A DNA stretch of 64,000 nucleotides, taken from the NCBI GenBank assembly GCA_910577875.1, contig CAJTNY010000005.1:1-64000 (forward strand), written 5' to 3'. The first letter of the stretch is position 1. Every line of letters begins with the position of its first letter. The translations under genes were made by a program, and so were the position numbers. Of the stretch, positions 6,963 to 16,277 are shown piece by piece. Source of the stretch: an uncultured Christensenella sp. (GTDB lineage: Bacteria > Bacillota > Clostridia > Christensenellales > Borkfalkiaceae). A model generated the notes under the pieces. The model saw nothing but the letters and a program-made list of their open reading frames with translations, ran no database searches and had not been told where the DNA came from.

Positions 6963-7583
6963 ATGGACGAACTGAAAGAAACTATATCCAAAAATCTTAT
7001 CGAACTCCGCACGCAGGCGCGCCTTACACAGGCGCAGCTTGCGGATATGCTTAATTATTCAGATAAAGCCGTATCGAAATGGGAGAGAGGCGAGGCAATT
7101 CCCGATATACGGGTGCTTATAAAGCTTGCCGAAATTTATAATATAAATGTAGACGATATAATTAAATCCGCTCCGCTCCGCAAATCCGTTAAGCCGAAAA
7201 TGAATTTAGGTAAAAAACGGATACTTGTGGTCGCTCTTTCGGTAGGACTTGTATGGTTCGTATCTACGGTTTTGTTTATGATATTTTACTTTATACCGAA
7301 AACCGAGAAACTCGCGTACCTTGCGTTCGTTATTTCTCCGTTTATATGCGGAATTCTATTGACGGTGTTTTCGGCTAAATGGGGAAACTGGATAACTAAT
7401 ATACTTTCCAGTTCGCTTATCATCTGGGGCACCGCCGCTATATTTCATGTATTCGTCAACGCTTTTTCGGACTTCGATAAAATTTATTTTTTATATATCG
7501 TGGCGGGCGTGTTCGAAATATTGATAATTTTATGGTTCATTTTAAAAAAGCTGGCTTTATTGCCTTTTAAACGCAAAAAGTGA
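6963..7583 (+). CDS. XRE family regulator with a membrane tail
   Basis: The 206-residue product has an N-terminal helix-turn-helix of the Xre/Cro type (about 8-65: LRTQARLTQAQLADMLNYSDKAVSKWERGEAIPD, a textbook HTH_3 pattern). After a basic linker come four hydrophobic segments in the C-terminal 130 residues, so the DNA-binding domain is tethered to the membrane. No ligand-binding domain is recognisable. The short inverted and direct repeats just upstream suggest self-regulation. gltX follows after 10 bases and may share the transcript. Confidence 0.88.
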   Translation: MDELKETISKNLIELRTQARLTQAQLADMLNYSDKAVSKWERGEAIPDIRVLIKLAEIYNINVDDIIKSAPLRKSVKPKMNLGKKRILVVALSVGLVWFVSTVLFMIFYFIPKTEKLAYLAFVISPFICGILLTVFSAKWGNWITNILSSSLIIWGTAAIFHVFVNAFSDFDKIYFLYIVAGVFEILIILWFILKKLALLPFKRKK

Positions 7584-7593
7584 GGAAAAGTAT

Positions 7594-9237
7594 ATGGATA
7601 TGAAAAAACTTGCATCGGTGCTTATACCCGACGATGACCTTCTACCCGTCGAAGAGTACGAGAAAATTTATCCCGAGCGTGAACGTGCGCCGAAAGCCGA
7701 GGTAACGCGCCTCGCACCTTCGCCTACGGGCTTTATTCATCTCGGAAATCTCTATTCCGCGCTCGCGGACGAGCGCAGTGCGCATACCACGGACGGAGTG
7801 TTTTATCTGAGAATCGAAGACACGGACGAAAAGCGTAAAGTTGAAGGCGCGGTCGAAAGCGTTATCCGTTCGCTAAATTATTTCGGACTCTGTTTCGACG
7901 AAGGCGCGGAAATAGATTCGCCTTTGAATAAATACGGCCCTTATTATCAGCGCCGCCGCGCGAAAATTTACAGGGCTTTCGTAAAGAATTTGATAGAAAA
8001 GGGTCTTGCGTATCCCTGTTTCTGTACAGAGTCCGAACTTGATTCGGTCCGCGACGAACAGACGTCTCAGAAGAAAACGACGGGATATTACGGCGAATAC
8101 GCGAAATGCAGAAACCTTTCGGAAGAAAAGATATACGAAAACTTAAACGCAGGTAAGAAGTTCGTAATACGTTTGAAATCGCATGGCAGTATAGAAAATA
8201 AAATCGCTTTCCGCGATGCGATAAAGGGCGAGGTCACCGTGACCGAAAACGACCAGGACGTTGTAATTTTAAAATCCGACGGTATTCCGACTTACCATTT
8301 CGCCCACGCGATAGACGACCATTTTATGCGCACAACTCTCGTTATTAGAGGCGAAGAGTGGCTTTCGAGTCTGCCCGTGCATTTGGAACTTCATAAAGTT
8401 CTCGGTTTTAAGCCTCCGCGCTATGCGCACACTTCTTCGCTTATGAAGATGGACGGCGGAACCAAACGCAAGCTTTCCAAACGCAAAGACCCCGAACTTT
8501 CCCTCGATTATTACCGTAAAGCGGGATATTTCCCGACAGCGGTCGTTAAATATCTTATGACTTTGCTCAATTCCGATTTCGAAGAATGGTCGCTTAAAAA
8601 TCCCGATAAAGACTACCGCGAATTTAAGTTCAGAATCGAAAAAATGAGCAGAAGCGGCGCATTGTTCGATTTGGATAAACTCAATGACGTTTCAAAGACC
8701 GAAATATCCAAGCTTTCGGCGGAGGAGTGTTTTGATTTTCTCGATAACTGGGTAAAGGAGTTTGGCAGTGAAGCTGACAAGGCGCATTTCAAAGACAAAG
8801 AGTATATTATAAAAGTGCTTGAACTTATTATGGGAATCGGAGGCAAGAAACGGAGAAAAGACATAGAACGCGGCGAGCAGGGCGTAAGATTGATTGACTA
8901 TTTCTTCGAAGATTCGTTTGCGCCCGAATATTCTTACAGATACGACGCCGAAACCGTTAATACCGTTCTCGGCGAGTTTATAAAAACCTATGACCCTGCG
9001 GACGATAATTCCGCCTGGTTTGCAAAAGTAAAGGCTATTGCTCCGAAAGTCGGCTTTGCGAGCGAAACGAGCGAATACAAGGCAAATCCCGACGCGTTTA
9101 AAGGTAACGTTTCAGACGTTGCGGAGATACTCCGCATCGCGGTTGCGGGAACTCCGAATTCGCCCGACTTATGTACTATAATGCGCATACTCGGCAAAGA
9201 GCGTTCGGTATCGCGGTTGCAAGCAGGTATGAGATAA
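7594..9237 (+). CDS. gltX: Glutamate--tRNA ligase
   Basis: This cytoplasmic class I synthetase attaches glutamate to tRNA. The HIGH-type motif is at 47-52 (FIHLGN within APSPTGFIHLGN) and the KMSKS-type motif at 293-297 (KLSKR). The 547 residues exceed a typical bacterial GltX (about 470-500), partly from a roughly 35-residue N-terminal extension before the catalytic core. The anticodon-binding C-terminal half is also less conserved. The start follows GAGGAAAA closely. Whether it charges tRNA-Glu only or also tRNA-Gln depends on GatCAB, not visible here. Co-transcription with the XRE gene is unusual for a housekeeping enzyme. Confidence 0.92.
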   Translation: MDMKKLASVLIPDDDLLPVEEYEKIYPERERAPKAEVTRLAPSPTGFIHLGNLYSALADERSAHTTDGVFYLRIEDTDEKRKVEGAVESVIRSLNYFGLCFDEGAEIDSPLNKYGPYYQRRRAKIYRAFVKNLIEKGLAYPCFCTESELDSVRDEQTSQKKTTGYYGEYAKCRNLSEEKIYENLNAGKKFVIRLKSHGSIENKIAFRDAIKGEVTVTENDQDVVILKSDGIPTYHFAHAIDDHFMRTTLVIRGEEWLSSLPVHLELHKVLGFKPPRYAHTSSLMKMDGGTKRKLSKRKDPELSLDYYRKAGYFPTAVVKYLMTLLNSDFEEWSLKNPDKDYREFKFRIEKMSRSGALFDLDKLNDVSKTEISKLSAEECFDFLDNWVKEFGSEADKAHFKDKEYIIKVLELIMGIGGKKRRKDIERGEQGVRLIDYFFEDSFAPEYSYRYDAETVNTVLGEFIKTYDPADDNSAWFAKVKAIAPKVGFASETSEYKANPDAFKGNVSDVAEILRIAVAGTPNSPDLCTIMRILGKERSVSRLQAGMR

Positions 9238-9276
9238 CCCGTCGGGTTAAAAATTAAAAAAAAGAAGAGGCTTTTT

Positions 9277-12057
9277 ATGTTACAACTTAAAGACGTAAAA
9301 AAAGATTATGTCGTTGCCGGCGGAACGGTTTCCGCGCTGAAAGGCATCAGTCTGAATTTCAGAAAAAACGAGTTTGTTTCGATTTTGGGCGCGTCCGGCT
9401 GCGGTAAGACCACACTGTTAAACATCATAGGCGGTCTTGACAAGTACACGTCTGGCGACCTTGTGATAAACGGAGTAAGCACGAAAGAATACGGCGACAG
9501 AGATTGGGATACTTACAGAAATCATTCGATAGGTTTCATATTTCAAAGCTATCATTTAATTCCTCATCAGACGATTTTGCAGAACGTTGAACTTGCGCTT
9601 ATGATTTCGGGCGTAAGTAAGGAAGAACGCCGTCAAAGAGCGATAGAAGCGCTTGACAAAGTCGGACTTAAAGACAAGATTAACAACCGTCCCAACCAGC
9701 TTTCGGGCGGTCAGGCTCAGAGGGTTGCAATTGCGCGCGCTCTTATTAACGACCCCGAAATCGTTCTGGCAGACGAGCCGACAGGCGCGCTCGATTCGAA
9801 GACGAGCGTCCAGATTATGGACTTGCTGAAAGAAATTTCAAAAGACAGGCTCGTAATAATGGTTACCCACAACCCCGAACTTGCCGAGCAGTATTCGACG
9901 CGTATAATAAGGTTAATGGACGGTCTTATCACTGACGACAGTATGCCTTATGACGGAGAAGAAACCGACGGTGAAGAAGCGGTTCGCGGAACTGAGACAG
10001 TGGGAACAGGTAAAACCAATAAGGGCAAAAAGAAACGTTCTTCTATGTCGTTCGGAATGGCGTTTATGCTTTCGCTCAAAAATCTGCTTTCTAAAATAAA
10101 GCGTACTTCTATGGTCGCTATTGCAGGCAGTATAGGCATAATAGGCGTTTCGATGGTTCTCGCTATTTCGGCGGGCGTTCAGAGTTACATAGTAAGTATG
10201 GAAGACGATATGCTTTCCGGTTATCCCTTGGCGGTGACGGAAACCGCTGTCGACGTGACCGCGCTTATGGAAAGTATGAACGGAAGCGGTAAAAAAATAG
10301 ATTTGCACAGACTCGACGACAAAGTTTACGTCGATTCGGTTCTTGACGACCTTATGAAGTTCAACGGCGCGACCATTACGAACATCATAACGCCCGAATA
10401 CAAAGACTTCGTCGACAGTATGCCGGCAGAATATTATAACGCGCTTCAATTCGGTTACAATTTCGAAATGTCGAACTACATATATACTGACTTTGCAGTA
10501 GGCGGGAACTCGGGTAAGGTTTATAATTCTTCTGTTACGGGAATACGTTCTATGTATACTTCCGTTCTCGGAAAGCAGGATAAATATTCCAAATATGCGC
10601 CTATGATAAGCACGGTCAGCTCGTTTATGGAAATGCCCGATTATAGATACATATTAAAACAGTATGAAATATTGGCTACAGAAAAAGGCAAGACTGAAAA
10701 TTTAAGCGGAGAGGAACTTGAAGAGATCTTCAACAGCGAAGACGGTCTTATTCTAGTTGTGAACGACAACGCGTTCGCGGACCTTAACTTCGGTCAGTTC
10801 GGTTATATGACGGAAGAGGAATTTCTCAATTTCGCTTATAAAGCCGCAGGAGACGCTTACGACGAAAACATTATTTGGAAATATAACGGCAAATGGCTTG
10901 AAAGCGAAAATAAATACGACGAAGAATATAAAGGACTCGACTATTCGTTTTTTATCGGTGAAGACGCGCATTCGTTTACCTGGTATCCAAACGACGTTGT
11001 ATACAGCTATGTAAACTTAAACAACCCGCAGACGGGTAAGCCTATTCCTTATATGTACAATCCGTATTCAGATAATTTTGATACGGAAAAGGGAATGAAA
11101 CTTAAAGTCAAAGCTATAATACAGAAAAAAGCAGACGTTACGTACGGTTCGCTGGCTTCGGGTCTTTATTATACCGAAAAGCTTACCCGTAAAACCATAG
11201 CCTCAGCCGAAAATAGCGCGATAGTAAAATACATAAACGGACTCCCCGATAAAAGGCTCGAAAACCTGCCGTATTCGTATGAATTTTCTTATCCGGCCGA
11301 GGGTGGATATGCGATCGATACCGCATCTTCTGTAATAATGAGTCAAACCGATATGATGAGTATAATTATGTCGGGAGGCGCGAACAGGGATTTATCGGTC
11401 GGCGTCGATATAGTTGCGGGCACCGATTTGCCTAATGCGTTCTATATCTATCCTCTCGATTTCGAAAGCAAAGATTTGGTTACCGACTATCTCGATTTAT
11501 GGAATACCGCTTGCGGCAGTGCGGAAGGTGTACTCGAATATACGAATAAAGACGGAACAGTTGTAAGGGTTACGGGGCTTAGTGAAAACGATAAAATCAA
11601 ATACACTGACACCGTCGGGCTAATGATTACGATGATAAATACGATGATACAGATGATAACAATCGCTCTTATAGCTTTCACAGCTCTGTCGCTCGTCGTA
11701 TCAACCGTTATGGTCGGCATTATAACTTATGTGTCTGTTGTGGAAAGGATAAAAGAGATAGGAATCCTTCGTTCCGTCGGTGCGAGAAAGAAGGACATAA
11801 AACGTCTGTTTATTGCGGAAACATTCATAATCGGACTTGCCGCGGGGCTAGTGGGAGTCATAATAACTTATATACTTTCGCTCATAATCAATCTTATAGT
11901 CGGCTCTATTGCAGGTATCTTTACGATAGCTTCTCTGCCAGTATGGCAGGCGCTGATAATGGTTTTAATCAGCACGGTTCTTACGCTTATATCGGGCTTG
12001 ATACCCGCGTCTGCGGCGGCAAAGAAAGACCCTGTTGTCGCACTGAGAACAGAGTAA
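9277..12057 (+). CDS. Fused ABC transporter ATPase/FtsX-type permease (MacB-like)
   Basis: The 926-residue protein joins an ABC ATPase to a MacB/FtsX permease. ATPase, about 1-225: Walker A GASGCGKT (38-45), signature LSGGQ (142-146), Walker B LADEP (164-168). A polar, Gly/Glu/Lys-rich linker follows, then one membrane helix, a large extracytoplasmic domain of roughly 480 residues, and three C-terminal helices containing the FtsX signature (VERIKEIGILRSVGARKKDI). Such fused proteins usually work as homodimers in lipoprotein or peptide transport or antimicrobial resistance. No substrate is evident. A short gap and no promoter separate it from gltX, so read-through is possible. Confidence 0.88.
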   Translation: MLQLKDVKKDYVVAGGTVSALKGISLNFRKNEFVSILGASGCGKTTLLNIIGGLDKYTSGDLVINGVSTKEYGDRDWDTYRNHSIGFIFQSYHLIPHQTILQNVELALMISGVSKEERRQRAIEALDKVGLKDKINNRPNQLSGGQAQRVAIARALINDPEIVLADEPTGALDSKTSVQIMDLLKEISKDRLVIMVTHNPELAEQYSTRIIRLMDGLITDDSMPYDGEETDGEEAVRGTETVGTGKTNKGKKKRSSMSFGMAFMLSLKNLLSKIKRTSMVAIAGSIGIIGVSMVLAISAGVQSYIVSMEDDMLSGYPLAVTETAVDVTALMESMNGSGKKIDLHRLDDKVYVDSVLDDLMKFNGATITNIITPEYKDFVDSMPAEYYNALQFGYNFEMSNYIYTDFAVGGNSGKVYNSSVTGIRSMYTSVLGKQDKYSKYAPMISTVSSFMEMPDYRYILKQYEILATEKGKTENLSGEELEEIFNSEDGLILVVNDNAFADLNFGQFGYMTEEEFLNFAYKAAGDAYDENIIWKYNGKWLESENKYDEEYKGLDYSFFIGEDAHSFTWYPNDVVYSYVNLNNPQTGKPIPYMYNPYSDNFDTEKGMKLKVKAIIQKKADVTYGSLASGLYYTEKLTRKTIASAENSAIVKYINGLPDKRLENLPYSYEFSYPAEGGYAIDTASSVIMSQTDMMSIIMSGGANRDLSVGVDIVAGTDLPNAFYIYPLDFESKDLVTDYLDLWNTACGSAEGVLEYTNKDGTVVRVTGLSENDKIKYTDTVGLMITMINTMIQMITIALIAFTALSLVVSTVMVGIITYVSVVERIKEIGILRSVGARKKDIKRLFIAETFIIGLAAGLVGVIITYILSLIINLIVGSIAGIFTIASLPVWQALIMVLISTVLTLISGLIPASAAAKKDPVVALRTE

Positions 12058-12086
12058 AAAAATAAGTAAAAATATACCAATATTTG

Positions 12087-12115
12087 TTGACACTGTTTTT
12101 GCGGTGTGATAGAAT
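12087..12115 (+). promoter_or_regulatory. Promoter of the FMN-binding lipoprotein gene
   Basis: TTGACA (12087-12092), 17 bp and TAGAAT (12110-12115); an AAAGAGG ribosome-binding site follows. Confidence 0.85.
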
Positions 12116-12147
12116 AATAAAGTAATAAATCTTTAAAGAGGTAATTT

Positions 12148-12987
12148 ATGAAGAAGATTTTTAAAGCATTGGCTATTGCGGCGGCTTCTGCGGCTATGTG
12201 CGTAGGCGTAGCTATGTCCACCGGATGCACGGGCGGAAGCGGTACTTATTACGGTGGATACCATTATATCGGCGCACACAGCGCGACTCCTTACGGTATG
12301 GTAGTCGAAGTTACGGTTGAGAATAATATTATCACTTCCGTTAAAGACATTACGAACACCGACAATGAAAATGCAAAAAATATTCAGACTTATAAAGATG
12401 TCATAGACGGCAAAGAAGCGACGGAAGCTACTCTTCATAGCTGGACGGTAGTAAGCACGGGTTGGGAAACATATTTCAATCAGTTGGTAAATCTTCCTTA
12501 CGCTTGGATACTTACTTACGGATATGACTTGACGAAGAACGGTTTGGTTGCCGATGGTTATGACGCGGCTACCGACGCAAATTCACTGTATTACGTTGAG
12601 CTCGATGCTGACGGAAACCGTACCAACAAAGCAATCAAATGGGAAAAGGGCGTTATCCCCGCACCTGCTGCAACCAATATTCACAGCTACGGCTGGACGG
12701 ACAAAGCTTGTTCTAACTGGACCAGTCATGAAAGCTGGTTGTTACAGCAGTATGTAGGTTGGTCTGTTGCGGATGTTCTTGCAATAGACGTTCATACAAA
12801 CTACGGTTACAAGCTTGTAACGGGTGCCGACGGCAAAACTACACAGGCTTTAGATACGAATTCCAAGGGCGAGCCTTACGGAGTGGATTACAACGCAGAT
12901 TTGAGCGGAAGCGAACTTCTTATTTCCGGCGCGACGCAGGGAAGCGGAAGACTTCTTCTTGCAATTCAGAACGCTCTCGGCAAATAA
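12148..12987 (+). CDS. FMN-binding-domain surface lipoprotein
   Basis: The 279-residue product has a lipoprotein signal peptide (basic start, Ala-rich core, lipobox STGC with Cys27), so it is anchored outside the membrane. Its fold looks like the FMN_bind domain of RnfG/NqrC: a strand pair (MVVEVTVENNIITSVKDI) near the start and, at the end, SGAT at 260-263, the motif whose last Thr receives FMN from ApbE. The position after SGAT is QGS rather than the more usual xS/T. An ApbE gene follows directly. I infer a flavinylated extracytosolic electron carrier, perhaps fed by the Rnf complex encoded next door. Confidence 0.75.
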   Translation: MKKIFKALAIAAASAAMCVGVAMSTGCTGGSGTYYGGYHYIGAHSATPYGMVVEVTVENNIITSVKDITNTDNENAKNIQTYKDVIDGKEATEATLHSWTVVSTGWETYFNQLVNLPYAWILTYGYDLTKNGLVADGYDAATDANSLYYVELDADGNRTNKAIKWEKGVIPAPAATNIHSYGWTDKACSNWTSHESWLLQQYVGWSVADVLAIDVHTNYGYKLVTGADGKTTQALDTNSKGEPYGVDYNADLSGSELLISGATQGSGRLLLAIQNALGK

Positions 12988-13004
12988 TTAAAACAAATAA
13001 TATA

Positions 13005-13030
13005 AAAACCCGCCTTACAAGGCGGGTTTT
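13005..13030 (+). terminator. Terminator after the lipoprotein gene
   Basis: AAAACCCGCCTT pairs with AAGGCGGGTTTT around a very small loop, then ATTTT. Confidence 0.88.
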
Positions 13031-13065
13031 ATTTTGCGCTTAAAAACAGGCTCGGTTGTTTTTAT

Positions 13066-13094
13066 TTGCATTTTGCTTTTAATTATTATATAAT
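13066..13094 (+). promoter_or_regulatory. Promoter of apbE (leaderless arrangement)
   Basis: TTGCAT (13066-13071), 17 bp, TATAAT (13089-13094), then TAAGTT and the ATG at 13101. Confidence 0.8.
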
Positions 13095-13100
13095 TAAGTT

Positions 13101-14270
13101 ATGAAAATGAAATTCGGAACAATATTACTGTCGGTATGCTGTTGCTTGGTTTGCCTTGTTTCCGGCTGCAATAATAACTCATACGCTGTCTATACGAATA
13201 TGCCGGATGGCAGTTTCGAAATAACGCAGAAAAAATATAAGCTCGGCGGCTTGATAGAGGGATACGAAAGTTTATCGGGAAATTACGATAATAAGGATAC
13301 TTCCGTATATTCTTCTATGCACGAGAGTTTTTATTCTATGACTGCAAAAGCAGACCTCGTCGTGTCGGACGATTTCAGTTCGGACGAAGCGAAAGCGAAG
13401 TGCAATACGTTTTTCCAAGTTGTAAGCGCGAAACTTTATGTAATCGAAAAATCTATTTCGGCTACCGTAAAAAATTCCGATATATACAATTTCAACGAAG
13501 CCGCGCAGGGTGCGAGAATAGAAATAAGTAAAATAGGCTACGAAGTACTGAGCGAAGCAAAATACGTTTTCGAGCTGACAAACGGATATTATAATCCTGC
13601 TCTTTATTACAACGTTGAAGCTTATGGGTTTGCGGGCGACAATGAAAAACCGACATCGAAGGCCGAACTTCCGAAAGATGAGACTATTGCAAAATATACC
13701 GAACTTTCTTCGCATTTTAACGAGTTAAAACTCGAATACGACGAAGCGGAAAGCAAATATTTCGTGACTAAACCTTCTTGTACTGTTGAGGTTGACGGAG
13801 AAACGCTGACTATGAAACTCGATTTGGGCGGTATAGGTAAAGGCTACGCTGTCGACTGCGTTGACGAACTCTTCGACGAATACGGTTATGAATACGGATA
13901 TTTCAGTTTTGCAACGAGCAGTATGCTCGTTAAAAACCAGTATAAGACAGGCGAATACAATCTTTCGTTTACAGACCCGCGTACGCCTAACGGAACATAT
14001 CTGACTACTACCGTAAGAAACGAAAAGCTTTCGACGAGCGGAGATAACGAACAGAGGTATATAATCGACGGAACGCGTTATTGTCACATAATTAGCGCAA
14101 AGACGGGTAAACCCGTACAGACGGGTATAATGTCGGCTACGGTGATAGGCGGAAGCGCAGCGCAGGATGACGCGCTTACCACGGCGATTATGGCTATGGA
14201 AAAGAATGAAGCAGTTGAATTCATACGTAATAAGCTTACGGATAAAAGGGTCGTATTCACTTTCGAATAA
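13101..14270 (+). CDS. apbE: FAD:protein FMN transferase (ApbE), lipoprotein
   Basis: This 389-residue extracytoplasmic lipoprotein (lipobox LVSGC, Cys23) attaches FMN from FAD to Thr/Ser of the [S/T]GAT motif in target proteins. ApbE landmarks are present: the LDLGGIGKGYAVD motif, STSGDNEQRY, the YCHIISAKTGKP stretch, and near the C-terminus AQDDALTTAIMAM, which supplies metal-binding Asp. Likely targets lie beside it: the lipoprotein at 12148 and RnfG. The promoter has no leader, so the mRNA should start at the ATG. The NusG-domain-II gene follows with a 2-base gap in the same transcript. Confidence 0.92.
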   Translation: MKMKFGTILLSVCCCLVCLVSGCNNNSYAVYTNMPDGSFEITQKKYKLGGLIEGYESLSGNYDNKDTSVYSSMHESFYSMTAKADLVVSDDFSSDEAKAKCNTFFQVVSAKLYVIEKSISATVKNSDIYNFNEAAQGARIEISKIGYEVLSEAKYVFELTNGYYNPALYYNVEAYGFAGDNEKPTSKAELPKDETIAKYTELSSHFNELKLEYDEAESKYFVTKPSCTVEVDGETLTMKLDLGGIGKGYAVDCVDELFDEYGYEYGYFSFATSSMLVKNQYKTGEYNLSFTDPRTPNGTYLTTTVRNEKLSTSGDNEQRYIIDGTRYCHIISAKTGKPVQTGIMSATVIGGSAAQDDALTTAIMAMEKNEAVEFIRNKLTDKRVVFTFE

Positions 14271-14272
14271 AT

Positions 14273-14764
14273 ATGTCGCTTAAAAAGATAGAACAAGTCA
14301 AAGCCGATAAAGGCTTTAAAATATGGGATTTGATAATCTACGGTGTAATAGCGGTTCTTGTTGCGGTCTTGTTGACTGTCGCGTTTACAGCTTTTAACCG
14401 CGAACCGCTGACGGGTATAAAAATTTCCGCAGGTTCGAGAACTACATTAAGGTATACTACGGTTTTTGAATACGAATTCGGCGGTGAAGTTAAAATTCTG
14501 TCGGATACCGTAAGCGTCGAAGAAGACGGCAAAGGCATAACTGTTACTGTTAAAACCGAAAACAACGGCATTAATGTTATCTATGTCGATAAAAGCAAAA
14601 AGACCGCAGAAATGATTAATGCCAATTGCAGAAGCAAGGACTGTATGATGTTTTTGCCTATGAAAGATAACAGTGATACTATTACATGCAATTCGCACGG
14701 TATTAAAGTTGAACCGATAATTCAAAAAGATTGGGACGACCCTAATCAATCGATTTCAAAATAA
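14273..14764 (+). CDS. NusG domain II-containing membrane protein
   Basis: The 163-residue product has one N-terminal membrane helix (about 19-43) and an extracytoplasmic domain like NusG domain II (Pfam NusG_II). The typical paired cysteine motif is present: CRSKDC about two-thirds along and TCNSHGIKV near the end. These proteins occur repeatedly with ApbE, FMN_bind proteins, Gx transporters and Rnf, which supports a role in extracytosolic flavin or redox chemistry. Its exact function is unknown. It is translated 2 bases after apbE. Confidence 0.8.
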   Translation: MSLKKIEQVKADKGFKIWDLIIYGVIAVLVAVLLTVAFTAFNREPLTGIKISAGSRTTLRYTTVFEYEFGGEVKILSDTVSVEEDGKGITVTVKTENNGINVIYVDKSKKTAEMINANCRSKDCMMFLPMKDNSDTITCNSHGIKVEPIIQKDWDDPNQSISK

Positions 14765-14799
14765 AAAAACAGACCGTCTGTTCCGACGGTCTGTTTTTT
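14764..14799. terminator. Bidirectional terminator between the flavin module and rnfB
   Basis: AAAAAACAGACCGTC (14764-14778) pairs with GACGGTCTGTTTTTT (14785-14799). It serves both convergent operons. Confidence 0.92.
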
Positions 14800-14801
14800 A
14801 T

Positions 14802-15656
14802 TTAAACATTTTTATCGGGTGTTTCTTCCGCGATTGTTTTGCGGCTTATAATTATGTGTCTGGGACACTTCGCAACACAGGTAAGGCAACCGGTACATTT
14901 CGAGTAATCGAACACAGGCAGGTTATCCTGCATAGTTATAGCGCCGTGGGGACAGGATTTAGCGCACAGTCCGCAGGCGATACAGCCGACTTTACATACG
15001 CTCGTAACGTCTTTGCCTTTGCATTTCGACGAGCAGGCGACGTATACGGGAGCGGAGGAGGGAATACGTTCAATAATGTTTTTGGGGCAGGTCGTAATGC
15101 AAGCTCCGCAGGAAATACATCTGTCCGGGTCGACTAGCGCAAGTCTGCCGCTGACGGAAATCGCGTTTTCGGGGCAAACGGCTTTACAGTCGCCGCAACC
15201 GAGGCATGCGGTAGAACAAGCCTTGTTTCCTCCGAGGAGCGACGCGTTTGCCGCGCAGGTGGGATTGCCCTTGTATTCGAATTTTTGTCCGCAGTTTTCG
15301 ATTCCGCCGTTACAGCGAACTACCGCGACAGTGGGTTCTTCATCTGTAAGTTCTATACCGAGAAGTTTGGCGATTTCTTCTTTCTTTTCGGGAGAAGTGA
15401 CATGGCAGTCTGTAAGGCTTGCCGTGCCTTCCGCAAGTTTGTTAGCAAAGCCCGAACAGCCGGAGCAACCGCACCCGCCGCAGTTTGCGCCGGCGAGATT
15501 GTTCATAATCTTCTCGATTTTCTCGTCCATATCGACTTTGAAGAATTTTCCGACTAAGAGAATAAGTATTCCTATTACGAGCGCGGTACCTGCGAAAATT
15601 CCCGCTACGATACCGACCGTCGTCCAGGTCGCGTTGGTGATTTCAAGTAAATTCAT
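14802..15656 (-). CDS. rnfB: Electron transport complex subunit RnfB
   Basis: The 284-residue iron-sulfur subunit takes electrons from ferredoxin into the Rnf complex. It has an N-terminal membrane helix (about 12-38) and the Fes-type cluster motif NCGGCGCSGCSGF with a later Cys. Four ferredoxin-type CxxCxxCxxxC motifs follow (CLGCGDC, CISCGAC, CIACGLC, CTGCLTC). Last gene of the minus-strand rnfCDGEAB operon. A TITR... C-terminus is absent; the tail is short and acidic. Confidence 0.95.
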   Translation of the reverse strand: MNLLEITNATWTTVGIVAGIFAGTALVIGILILLVGKFFKVDMDEKIEKIMNNLAGANCGGCGCSGCSGFANKLAEGTASLTDCHVTSPEKKEEIAKLLGIELTDEEPTVAVVRCNGGIENCGQKFEYKGNPTCAANASLLGGNKACSTACLGCGDCKAVCPENAISVSGRLALVDPDRCISCGACITTCPKNIIERIPSSAPVYVACSSKCKGKDVTSVCKVGCIACGLCAKSCPHGAITMQDNLPVFDYSKCTGCLTCVAKCPRHIIISRKTIAEETPDKNV

Positions 15657-15668
15657 TTTCTCTCCTCC

Positions 15669-16274
15669 TTACAAGCTTATATAGCTGAAAACCATAAATG
15701 CCATACAGATGAAGCAGGCTGTTACCATTGCGATGGGGAAGCCCGCGACCGCTTTGGGGAGTTTGTAGTAATTAAGTCTTTCGCGCATACCGCTCATAAT
15801 AATCATAACGAGCGTGAAACCGAGACCTGCGAACAGTGCGTACAGCGCCGCCCAACCGATATTCATCGTAACACCTTCGCCTAAAATAGCCGACATATCG
15901 CCAATAACGAGTTCGGTTACGCCGAGCACGGCGCAGTTGGTGGTTATCAAGGGGAGGTATACGCCCATCGCATTGTAAAGCGAGGGAGAAATCTTTTTGA
16001 TAATTACTTCGAGCATTTGTACGAGCGAAGCGATTATAAAAATGAAGAATATGATTTCAAGGAACTCGATTCCGAGCGGAACCATTACATAAGTATAAAT
16101 AGGATAGGTAACAAGCGTTGCTATAAGCATAACGAGTGTTACGGCGATTCCCATACCCGTTGCCGACGAAGTCTTTTTCGAAACGCCGAGGAAGGGGCAG
16201 ATACCGTAAGTTTTTGCGGTAATGAAGTTGTTAGTGAGTACTGCTGCAAGAACTATCGAAATAAGAGTTGCCAT
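15669..16274 (-). CDS. rnfA: Electron transport complex subunit RnfA
   Basis: The 201-residue integral membrane subunit has about six helices. With RnfE it forms the membrane core that holds an iron-sulfur site; the motif CPFLGVSK in helix 1 and the TNCAVLGV motif supply conserved cysteines. The sequence from TLVMIIMSGMRERL to the end is typical. It lies 3 bases after rnfE and 12 before rnfB. Confidence 0.95.
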   Translation of the reverse strand: MATLISIVLAAVLTNNFITAKTYGICPFLGVSKKTSSATGMGIAVTLVMLIATLVTYPIYTYVMVPLGIEFLEIIFFIFIIASLVQMLEVIIKKISPSLYNAMGVYLPLITTNCAVLGVTELVIGDMSAILGEGVTMNIGWAALYALFAGLGFTLVMIIMSGMRERLNYYKLPKAVAGFPIAMVTACFICMAFMVFSYISL

Positions 16275-16277
16275 AAT

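Noticed and set aside
14856..15684. Plus-strand ORFs of up to 223 aa opposite rnfB
   Set aside because: They are antisense frames of a Cys-rich gene with strong domain support; no promoter or start signal.
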